Shown in pieces: positions 55,580 through 64,000 of a DNA stretch of 64,000 bases. The position numbers were made by a program, and so were the translations under genes. Every line of letters starts with the position of its first letter. The stretch's first letter is position 1. Source of the DNA: Reticulitermes speratus (Eukaryota > Arthropoda > Insecta > Blattodea > Rhinotermitidae); assembly GCA_021186555.1 (NCBI GenBank), contig JAJKFL010000011.1, forward strand, positions 4,284,501 through 4,348,500. The letters are read 5' to 3'. A model generated the notes under the pieces. The model ran no database searches and was not told the origin of the DNA. It saw only the letters and a program-made list of their open reading frames with translations.

Positions 55580-57593
55580 GTGGTCAGATGCCATGGTGGT
55601 AGGTGGCGGCCGATGCCACAACAGGCTGGAGCAAGGCAGGCGCTGTCGTCAGCTGTGAGGCAGGGGCCATCGCTGGGCGCGAGGTAGGGGCCTTTGCGGG
55701 CGGGAGGCATGGGCTGTCGCCGGGGGCGAGGAGGTGCCTTCGCTTGGCGAGGCGGGTGCCGTCGCCGGGGCCGAGGCGGGTGCCGTCGCCGGCCGAGGCA
55801 GTGCCGTCGCGGGCGGCAGGTGCCGTCGCCGGGGGCCAGGCACGGGCCGTCGCCGGGGCGAGGCGGGTGCCGTAGCCGGGGGCGAGGCGGGTGCCGTAGC
55901 CGGGGGCGAGGCGGGTGCCGTAGCCGGGGGAGAGGCGGGTGCCGTAGCCGGTGGCGAGGCGGGTGCCGTCGCCGGGGGCCAGGCACGGGCCTTCGCGGGG
56001 GCGTTGCAGGGGCCGTCGCCGGGGGCGAGGCGGGTGCCGTCGCCGGGGCCGAGGCGGGTTCCGTCGCCGGGAGCGAGGCGGGTGCCGTCGCCGGGGCCGA
56101 GGCGGGTGCCGTCGCCGGGGGCGTGGCAGGTGCCGTCGCCGGGGGCCAGGCACGGGCCGTCGCCGGGGGCGAGGCAGGGGCCTTCGCTTGGGCGAGGCGG
56201 GTGCCGTGGCCGGGGGCGAGGCGGGTGCCGTGCCGGTGGCGAGGCGGGTGCCGTAGCCGGTGGCGAGGCGGGTGCCGTAGCCGGTGGCGAGGCGGGTGCC
56301 GTAGCCGGTGGCGAGGCGGGTGCCGTAGCCGGGGGCGAGGCGGGTGCCGTAGCCGGGGGCGAGGCGGGTGCCGTAGCCGGGGGCGAGGCGGGGACCGTCG
56401 CGGGGGCCGTTGCCGGGGGCGTGGCAGGTGCCGTCGCGGGGGCGAGGCGGGTGCCGTCGCGGGGGCGAGGCGGGTGCCGTCGCGGGGGCGAGGCGGGTGC
56501 CGTCGCGGGGGCGAGGCGGGTGCCGTCGCCGGGCGTGGCAGGTGCCGTCGCCGGGGCCGACGCAGGTGCCGTCGCCGGGGCCGAGCAGGTGCCGTCGCCG
56601 GGGCGAGGCAGGTGCCGTCGCCGGGGCGAGGCGGGTGCCGTCGCCGGGGCCGGTGCCGTCGCCGGGGGCCAGGCACGGGCCTTCGCGGGGGCGTGGCAGG
56701 GGCCGTCGCCGGGGGCGAGGCGGGTTCCGTCGCCGGGGCCGAGGCGGGTGCCGTCGCTGGGGCCGGTGCCGTCGCCGGGGGCCAGGCACGGGCCTTCGCG
56801 GGGGCGTGGCAGGGGCCGTCGCCGGGGGCGAGGCGGGTTCCGTCGCCGGGGCCGAGGCGGGTGCCGTCGCCGGGGCCGAGGCAGGTGCCGTCGCCGGGGC
56901 CGAGGCAGGTGCCGTCGCCGGGGGCGTGGCAGGTGCCGTCGCCGGGGGCGAGGCAGGGGCCTTCGCTTGGGCGAGGCGGGTGCCGTAGCCGGGCGAGGCG
57001 GGTGCCGTAGCCGGGGGCGAGGCGGGTGCCGTAGCCGGGGCGAGGCGGGTGCCGTAGCGGGGGCGAGGCGGTGAAGTAGCCGGTGGCGAGGCGGGTGCCG
57101 TAGCCGGTGGCGAGGCGGGTGCCGTAGGCGGTGGCGAGGCGGGTGCCGTCGCCGGGGCCGAGGCAGGTGCCGTCGCCGGGGGCGAGGCGGGGGCCTTCGC
57201 TTGGGCGAGGCGGGTGCCGTAGCCGGGGGCGAGGCGGGTGCCGTAGCCGGGGGCGAGGCGGGTGCCGTAGCCGGGGCGAGGCGGGTGCCGTAGCCGGTGG
57301 CGAGGCGGGTGCCGTAGCCGGGTGGCGAGGCGGGTGCCGTAGCCGGGGGCGAGGCGGGTGCCGTACGCCGGGGGCGAGGCGGGTTCCGTCGCCGGGGGCG
57401 AGGCGGGTTCCGTCGCCGGGGGCGAGGCGGGTGCCGTCGCCGGGGCCGAGGCAGGTGCCGTCGCGGGCGGCGGGCTCCGGGCAGGAGGTGCCATCGCCGG
57501 GGGCGAGGCATGGGCCTTAGCGGGCGCGAGGCAGGGGCAGTCGCGGGGACCTTCGCGGCGCTGGCGAGGCGGCAGCCAACACGGCGGCGAATG
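55580..57593 (-). other. Exon-like block containing the GC minisatellite
   Basis: On the minus strand the block follows gactgttttatcctttgcag, a strong acceptor, and ends CATCTGACCAC before gtaagtgta, a strong donor. It is 2014 bases and consists mostly of the 24 bp repeat. Just before the donor stands CCACCATGGCATCTGACCAC, a start codon in an excellent context (MASDH), so the repeat could be 5' UTR of a coding start, or coding (681 codons open from 57629 to a TGA at 55584). Copy 2 keeps the acceptor (58837) but not the repeat. Confidence 0.45.
55640..57560. repeat. GC-rich 24 bp minisatellite, about 80 units
   Basis: Unit ggcgaggcgggtgccgtagc plus cggg, with variants carrying gtcg for gtag, ggcag for gcggg and a one-base shorter form. 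It is CpG-dense, unlike the rest of the window. Long open frames exist on both strands (Ala/Gly/Val-rich plus; Arg/Pro/Ala/Ser/Thr-rich minus), as expected from a 24-base (8-codon) period. Confidence 0.95.
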
Positions 57594-57779
57594 CTGCAAA
57601 GGATAAAACAGTCTTAAATTCAACCTCACTTAAAAATCATTCATGCAATACCCTGACAGCACTTCAGAAATTAGTGTTACAATGGTGGAACCAGTAAGTT
57701 TTACTCGTATTCAGAACTACGTGTTGCACTTCATTCCCCCACGATTCCTTCCACACTGTCCAAGGACTATGTCAAAGTA

Positions 57780-58284
57780 AGGTAAAGGTAAAGCAACCCC
57801 ATTACAGGCCTAGACAGGCCCTGAGGGGTCCAGGAGGTGAAATGAACTGAACAAGTACTCAAATTATGAATTGCTTCGTAAGCCAATTAATACACAGTAA
57901 GTACTCAGGCGCTTCATCTCGATTGAAAGTATAAATATTGAACTTGGATTGACATGCAGTTGCAGAGTCTCATATATATAAAAGGTGAAGCAACCCCATT
58001 ACAGGCCTTGACAGGCCCTTAGGGCTCCAGGAGGTTGAGGCTCCCGATTTCTAGACAATCGGCACATGAAGGTGGTAAGTGTCAGCCCTACGCACCGCCG
58101 CCTTTACCCCCCAAGAAATATTCCTGGTACTCATTTCTGTTAGAGGCTGAGTCGACCCCAGGGCCATAGTGCGACCGAAACGATTATGTCGAGGAATTAA
58201 TTCCAAATGACACCATCGGGAATCGAACCCGCGACGTTCCGGTTTGTGGCGTAGTGCCTCAACCAACTGCGCCACGCGCGCCCA
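57780..58284 (-). mobile_element. tRNA-derived SINE with target-site duplication and a second 3' tail
   Basis: Minus strand from 58284: a tRNA-like head with A box (gtggcgcagttggttgagg) and B box (gggttcgattccc), then a body (cctcgacataatcgtttcgg, cttggggggtaaaggcg) and a tail ggcctgtaatggggttgctt cacc ending near 57982. After 140 bases of unrelated sequence a second copy of the tail end (57786-57835) occurs. actatgtcaaagta stands at 57766-57779 and 58285-58298, the target-site duplication of the whole 505 bp insert. The body can be read as the peptide LTEMSTRNISWGVKAA often mis-annotated in cockroach and termite genomes. Confidence 0.88.
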
Positions 58285-58367
58285 CTATGTCAAAGTACCT
58301 GCAGAAAATCTCTTATAACTATGAACTTTGTTCTTCACATTCTACAAGATTTTCTCTGTAATTTTCG

Positions 58368-59100
58368 GCTGTAATTGCGAGCTTGAGGGGATGCGGCTGG
58401 GGACACAGTGCAAGAAGCACAAGGTGTGTTCTAGGCCAAAACAACTTTTTCCTACAGCACTGTGCACAGGCTTTCATGCAAACACAAACTGTTGTTTAAT
58501 GTGAAAAAAACATGCCACCCTCACCCACCACACCATCATCATCATCATCATCACATCATCATCATTATTATTCTGAAAAGAGGAATAGGTGGAATGTGCA
58601 AGAAAAGGAAAATTAGTACGCCATAAAATGGGGAGAACAGGCACATGATAGGACAGGTTTTGATGACTGCTGCACGTGAAGCCCATGTATCCGCCTTCTG
58701 TGATGCTCCGTGCTGTGGCATCTTAATTTCATGACACCCATGTCACACTGCAACTTCCAGCACTGTCAACAAACAAAGCGGGGTCGAGGCGGGGGCCATT
58801 GCGGCGCTGGCAAGGTGGCGGCCAGTTGCGGCGAATACTGCAAAGGATAAAACAGTCTTAAATTCAACCGACTTAAAAAGCACTAATGCAATACCCAGTA
58901 CACAACCTGACAGCACTTCAGAAATTAGTGTTACAATGTGGAATCAGCAAGTTTTACTCGTATTCAGAACTACATGTTGCACTTCATTCCCCCACGATTC
59001 CTTCCACACTGTACAAGGACTATGTCAAAGTACCTGCACAAAACCTCTTATAAGTATGAACTTTGTTCTTCACATTCCACAAGATTTTCTCATACTTGGC
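58368..59100. repeat. Tandem duplication, copy 2 (short form)
   Basis: 58379-58515 repeats 54344-54486 (cttgaggggatgcggctggg, caaacacaaactgttgttta). 58800-59095 repeats 57543-57779 plus 58299-58360 (ggataaaacagtcttaaatt, cttccacactgtacaagg). The minisatellite is reduced to about 30 bases (ggggtcgaggcgggggcc) and the SINE is absent. Confidence 0.82.
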
Positions 59101-59599
59101 AGACTGCCTTTCTTGGTAGTGTGAATAAAGTTAATGCAGTGTTTGTGATAACCACTAGGCAGTAGAGCACATTTCAGATTACACACTACTTCAATTAAAC
59201 TTTGGTTTATCCTGGCAAAAAACAAAAAAGGGCTTTAATTTTTGCGAACTTTCACAAACACCCCTTTCCCTTCTTCATTACTGTTGAATCAGCATTCTCC
59301 CAATTATGGATCAGTGACCCCCAAACATTTTAACTCTTGCATCTCAACGTCCCTTGAAAGTGCTACCGCCTACCAAAAAATGGAATGCTACAGTAACACC
59401 AAACTTCTGAGAGAAGGAGTTCTACTCATTGACCACACTTCTAGTGTATACACAAATAGAAATATATGCATGTCACCAGCTGAATTCACTCTATCGAACA
59501 CTGTGAATGCTGTTCTTGTATTTCCCTCTGTGCTAAGATAATATTTATGCCCTATTATTTGGAGACCTGTAAATGAGCACCCTGACAACAAACAAGTGG

Positions 59600-60110
59600 C
59601 CTCAATGAGCATTTTGGGAGCCAAAGAGAGGCGTGACCAAGCACATGGTAAACAAATAAGTGGCCTGAATGACCATTTTGAGAGACAAGAGGCACGACTG
59701 AGCATATTCTAAATGATTGAGTGGCCTGAAGAGCATTTTGGGAGAACACGAGGAACGCACATACTGTACACAAATGAGTGGCCTGAACAAGTACTTTTGC
59801 AGTCAACGAGAGGCATGAACGAGCAAACTGCAAATGAATGAGTGACCTAAATGAGCATTACGGGAACAAGGAAAGGCATTAACGAGCATTCTCAATACAA
59901 ATGAGTGGCCCAAAAAAGTGTTTTGGAGGCTGATATGTGTGAAAGAGTGGAAGACAATGAAGGCATCAATGGATATACTTCAACAACTGGCCTCAATAAG
60001 TGTGAAGTGTGTTGAAAGCACTTGAGGGGCATTAACAAGCTTAATGAAAAGAAGGGAGTCCTCTAAACAAACCCGTGTGGAAGCCAACGAGAGGAATGAA
60101 CAAGGAAATT
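59600..60110. repeat. Degenerate tandem repeat of about 60 bp, seven copies
   Basis: gagtggcctgaa or close forms occur near 59606, 59660, 59719, 59775, 59839, 59901 and 59985, each followed by atgagcattttggga-like and gagaggc-like words. Non-coding. Confidence 0.75.
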
Positions 60111-60409
60111 TCAGACAAACCAGTGTTTATATTGCAATCACATCTTCGACCAGTGTACCTGTGGAAGTGTCGCTGTGCCACAATACATATATACATCAGC
60201 ATATACGTCATATACGTGCATGCACATCAATACACTGATCAGCAAATAAGTCACATCAGCAGTCAATAACAATTGTGTGTGTTATCTAACAAATTTACCA
60301 TGCTGTCGTCACTAATCCTTCAATACTAGACCCACAAAACTCCTCCAGCATATCAAGCCACAACGCTTAATCTCCTGCTTATTGTTAAATGCTGAGGCAA
60401 TTGTCCACT

Positions 60410-61130
60410 TATCTTTCCTGATGAATTCTAGAAACATCTAATAGGTAATAATATTTCACACTCTGTGTGCACCATGGTTTCTTAACTATGCAACATGAGG
60501 GTTAATATGGAGCACAAGAGAGTAATTCCGAACCCCTTAAACCAAGTGCTCTAACAAAATTACATGAACTCATTTACCTATTAAATCAGTAATGAGCAAC
60601 ATGGATGCCCTACCTATGAACGTCAAAAAATTAATGCTGCAGCACGTAGTAATACACAGACACCTTAAACGGTTATAATGCTAGTCACTCGACGTGCTTA
60701 TTAATGAAATGGTAGTCTTTAATCAGCAAGCAACACGTTCCCTTTCACGATGATTTGAATTCGTAATGAAGAACGGTAGCACCCGAGTTCTAGAAATATC
60801 TAACTGCCAATTATACTCCCCACGTTACGATCACGATAAATTAACATTCATTATGCAACGTGACTGCTAATATGGAACACACAAGATTAATTCTAACTCC
60901 CCTTAACGTATAAAGTCAGGCAATTTGCAGACCACTTACCATTAGTGAACATCGACGCCAGTGAATATGAACCTGACAACATGGCGGCCTCAGCATCGTA
61001 CAAATTTACAACTCCTTTCAACGATATAATGCTAGTAGCTCGACATGCTTGCCTAACATAGTACTGATCTTTAATATGAAACCTCAATACAAGACAGCAA
61101 CGTCAGATATCAGTTAAGTGCACCTACATG
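60410..61130. repeat. Tandem duplication of about 365 bp
   Basis: Words of 60424-60760 (attctagaaacatct, atgcaacatgagggttaata, ataatgctagtcactcgac) recur in order at 60785-61110 (gttctagaaatatct, atgcaacgtgactgctaata, ataatgctagtagctcgac). The second copy includes a possible first exon; the matching site in the first copy has lost the start codon. Confidence 0.7.
60940..60982 (-). CDS. Candidate first coding exon
   Basis: In CpG-containing sequence, gccgccATG (60982) opens MLSGSYSLASMFTN plus one base, followed by the donor gtaagtgg at 60939. The Kozak context and donor are both strong. If spliced to the acceptor at 57593 the frame continues AFAAVLAAASPAPRRS before a stop. It may be the start of the unidentified minus-strand gene. 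Confidence 0.35.
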
Positions 61131-61549
61131 TTCATAAGGCAAATAACACTCTCGACTCCATGAACAACTAGCATTTACTACCTTCGCCTTCTTCACCACG
61201 CACCGCCACGTCCACATGCCCACATCACAATCACAGATTACATCACAATGACCTACAGCAATACTAAGCGTGTACTAAGCTGTGCGGATCAGAAGTAAAG
61301 CTACGTAAGCCACGTCAATCCGTGGAAGAGTCAATCGGACAATGACACAGCATCCGGAATGCTCCGCCATCTCTCGATGCATTACAGTAAATGCGTCGTT
61401 AAATCGAGCCCCAGTAGTGCACTGCGGTACACCAGTGAGATTTCAATGCTACAGTCTGTCATACAGCGCACCGTCATTCCTATGATTCGAGTTACAACAT
61501 ATTTTCAAACTGTCAACGCATCTTCTATCCTGCATATACTGCACAATTT

Positions 61550-61592
61550 ATACCATGTTTCGCCTTCAGTGTTGGCCATCTTCAATAACGTG
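61550..61592 (-). ncRNA. Degenerate hammerhead-like / Penelope-type 3' motif
   Basis: Minus strand: TTGAAGA, GGCC-AACACTGAA-GGC, GAAA, CATGG. The C3 core base is T and helix III is imperfect, so it is an inactive relative of the 35.8 kb motif. Confidence 0.4.
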
Positions 61593-61989
61593 TTACACAC
61601 AATACAGGAGTTAAAACTATAATATAAAATGTACAGCTAGATTTCATGTTACATGAAGAATTACATAACACTGGTCTACATTAATTTTGTTGTTTCGATT
61701 TTGAAGCTGGACTTACATGGTAAGTGTTGTGTGCTGATTCCAGAAATGTTATTACTTTTGTTATATAATAATACTTTAAAAAAAATTGTTTGCAGTGCTA
61801 TAATAGAACAATATCATAGTCAAAAGACACGTAGTTATGGATTTGGCACCATTGTTTTATGGTAGAAGACAACTTATTTCATAGGGATGGCAGCACTTTT
61901 GACTGTGGTAATGGCTGTGAGTAGATAGCAAGTATTACAAGTGCTGAGCAAGAAATTCCAATACATGTTAACAACAGTGATTTCCCTGG

Positions 61990-62434
61990 CCAAATCTTGT
62001 GCTTTTGTGTATTTGTTGTGCCAAAAACAATGCAAAGAAGACAGTGTCTGAACAATCCAAATGTATTTTGCTATATCTGTGGGAAAGAAGAAGGTCCTGC
62101 AGTTTGGCATACCAATGGTATGGCATCAGCCAATAAAACATGTTGATGACTGCTATTTTTGTATGTGTACACTGAAAGGCTTAAATACAAAAAATAAGAA
62201 AGCAATTACTTATTCCAATTTGCCTTCAGCCATAAACCTGTGCAACATGGCCCTGATATACCAGTGCCTAATCCTCCTAAGCAGCTTCATACACTGGAGG
62301 CTGAATCAAGTGCCACTCCCAACGAATCGTCAGAGGCTTCTGAATATGGTACTGACACACGTGGCACACCTGAACCTTTCACCCAAACTGAACTGAGTGA
62401 TTTGGTAAGAGACTTAAATCTCCCCAAGGATTAG
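61990..62434 (+). pseudogene. Relic of a multicopy arthropod Cys-motif ORF
   Basis: Pieces read CLNNPNVFCYICG, KKKVLQFGIPMVWHQPIKHV DDCYFC, then in a shifted frame PDIPVPNPPKQLHTLEAESS, PFTQTELSDLVRDLNLPKD and TAG. This resembles a repeated hypothetical protein of arthropod genomes with CYxCG and DDCYFC motifs and a terminal SDLVRDLxL block. The part between CYICG and KKK is deleted and a frameshift lies near 62225. Function unknown. Confidence 0.6.
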
Positions 62435-62865
62435 TTTAATTTATCCGATTGAAAAGAAACCTGAAATCATAAACCCTGTTGGTAAAAAGGATCCTAAAAG
62501 CCTAGTGTCTGCCACTACAGATATAAATAACCTGTAACCAAGCGACATAAATTAGCACATGTTGCAATGAAAGGAAAAGGTAACGTTGTCTCTGTGCTAA
62601 CAAAGCAACATGCCATGATGGAGGCTCGGTGGACCCCAAAGGTGTTTGGGATGATCTGAAGCAGAGAAAGTCTCTTGCCCTGCCAGAAGGCAACCCCCCC
62701 CCCCAACTTCTCATTTGAATAAAGTTTGTGTACAACATTAGTTACTGCGTATGATTACAAAACACTGGCATATATATGTCTTACCAGGTAAACTTAAAAA
62801 ATCCTGAAGATGACAAACAGTATCCATATCACAAAATTCAGAGTTCTCACAGTAATGCTACTGAC

Positions 62866-63075
62866 GATTCATGTCTTCAGGGATGTGACATAGTGTCACT
62901 GGCTGAGTAGATCCTAATGTTTCAAGGAAACAAATGCTTTCACGTTCAACAGTCAAGAAGTTCAAGGAAGTCCTTCTTGGACTCCTCGACTCTGAATGTA
63001 AATGCATGATGTTCCTTTGAAATGTCAGGAACCACTCACCCAGCGACACATCACATCCCAAAGTCCAGAACGCTC
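62866..63075. repeat. Palindromic repeat (ggatgtgac family), long copy
   Basis: Arms cagggatgtgacatagtgtc plus actggctgagt and the inverse actcacccagcgacacat plus cacatccc border about 130 bases with internal palindromic words (aggaagtccttcttgga). Related to copies at 2.5 and 40.3 kb. Confidence 0.65.
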
Positions 63076-64000
63076 AGCGTTCAATTTCTACATACATCTC
63101 AAATAAATCTCACGGTGCCACCATGAAGGGACTAGAAAAAATCACAAAACCCTGAACACAGATGGTCTCCAAGCTGAGACTGGAAGCTAGAAACTCAGAA
63201 TAAGAAGCTGGAATGCTAACCACTTGATTTTGAAATCTGGTCCTGCTCATGAAAACTGAGAACTTTGTATGGTTTTGCCTACATCTCGATACTCTATGCT
63301 ACAAATATGTTACACTCCAGGTATTTATTTCTTTGCACATTGCTGTTCTAACTCACAGTGTTCACAATCAAGTAACAAGCTTCAATTTTTTCAAGCAACA
63401 ATTATAACAATAGTACATCCATCCCCTGAATAGACTTTCAGGATTAGGCTGCATGAAGGATTGAAGAGTTCCCAACATTTTGGCTAACATTACAGTAGCT
63501 ATTTAATATAAGGCCTATTATAGGTCTTGTATTAAATTTCCCCTTGGCCTATGAACCACACCACAAAGGCACACAGGAGAAGTGACTGTAATGTAAACCA
63601 ATACATCAGAAAGTCTTCATTCTTCTACACAGCCTTATTGCAATAGTGAATCCAACACACTGCTGGCCATGCAAGAAAACCTAAGTTTTACAACCCCACA
63701 TCCATGTTCTGCAATGGAACACTAACAGAACGATGCAGCTAAAATCTAACACATATCAAATCTTTCAGTTACCACTATTACACAAAATTTAATCGGAATT
63801 GAATCATGTGTTATTTGCACCAGACTTTATCTCTGTTGCAGACACCAGATGTGAAAATTCCATCACAGATTCTTCATACAGCATCATAAATTTCAAAATC
63901 TTCCACCTTTCTAGTCACAGAATCATTTTGAAACCAGAATATATTTTCTGAATTTATATGCGGTGTATAAAACGATTTAGCTACAACCACACACAGTCTA
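63076..64000. other. No feature seen
   Basis: AT-rich sequence with no convincing ORF, RNA gene or repeat. Confidence 0.4.

Larger units (their letters stand above)
54335..58360. repeat. Tandem duplication, copy 1 (long form)
   Basis: The segment starts cggctgtaatagtcggcttg and ends near cacattctacaagattttct. Its two ends are repeated in the same order and orientation at 58368-59100 with about 90% identity by eye. Copy 1 additionally holds the 54.5-55.6 kb unique part, the GC minisatellite and a SINE. Confidence 0.8.

Noticed and set aside
55576..55596. BTB-domain gene start (MASDH before an intron)
   Set aside because: Several insect BTB proteins begin similarly, but no WNN or BTB motif was found anywhere downstream on the minus strand in this window.
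55584..57629. 681-codon minus-strand and 438-446-codon plus-strand ORFs
   Set aside because: They follow from the 24-base GC minisatellite, which is open on both strands. The splice-flanked exon idea is kept as a separate finding, but the ORFs are not called as genes.

Overview
This window looks like nuclear DNA of a hemimetabolous insect with a large, repeat-rich genome. A cockroach, termite or related polyneopteran is my best guess. The reasons are intron-split animal genes (NRDE2, DCAF13, an SLC17 carrier), a U1 snRNA-like copy, degenerate CCTAA/TTAGG insect telomere words, Penelope-like, non-LTR, mariner and pogo-type elements, and a tRNA-headed SINE whose body resembles repeats I recall from Blattodea. 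The species is an inference.

Layout. 1-2.1 kb: decayed APE/RT LINE. 3.06-3.90 kb: last two coding exons of NRDE2 (+). 4.08-4.95 kb: 3' end of a Penelope-like element (-) with a GIY-YIG domain and a damaged hammerhead-like motif. 6.32-6.49 kb: last exon of an SLC17-type transporter (+). 7.49-7.80 kb: degenerate TTAGG-type repeats, which pass directly into a 17.6 kb (CCCAG)n satellite (7.80-25.42 kb). 25.8-27.3 kb: second broken LINE with RNase H. 27.5-28.24 kb: first three exons of DCAF13 (-), head to head with a U1-like copy (28.85-29.01 kb, +). 29-45 kb: mostly repeats (palindromic elements, a ~130 bp tandem family, a second Penelope-type 3' end with an intact hammerhead-like core, a triple SINE, an inverted LINE-tail pair, an 887 bp pogo-like element). 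45.9-47.0 kb: 75 bp minisatellite open as 25-residue repeats. 47-61 kb: no recognised gene, but a chain of splice-flanked, phase-compatible short open exons on the minus strand suggests an unidentified gene. A 2 kb GC-rich 24 bp minisatellite sits between a good acceptor and a good donor there, inside a tandem duplication whose second copy lacks it. A mariner lies at 51.6-52.8 kb and a SINE with target-site duplication at 57.8-58.3 kb. 62-62.4 kb: relic of a multicopy arthropod ORF.

The genes do not form a pathway. NRDE2 (nuclear RNA surveillance), DCAF13 (18S rRNA maturation) and U1 (splicing) all concern RNA, but they are ordinary dispersed genes. Several exons carry single-base indels or broken splice sites, so both sequence error and pseudogenization must be kept in mind. 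The most striking features are the telomere-to-CCCAG transition, the hammerhead-like cores with differing but paired stems, and the spliced-looking GC minisatellite.
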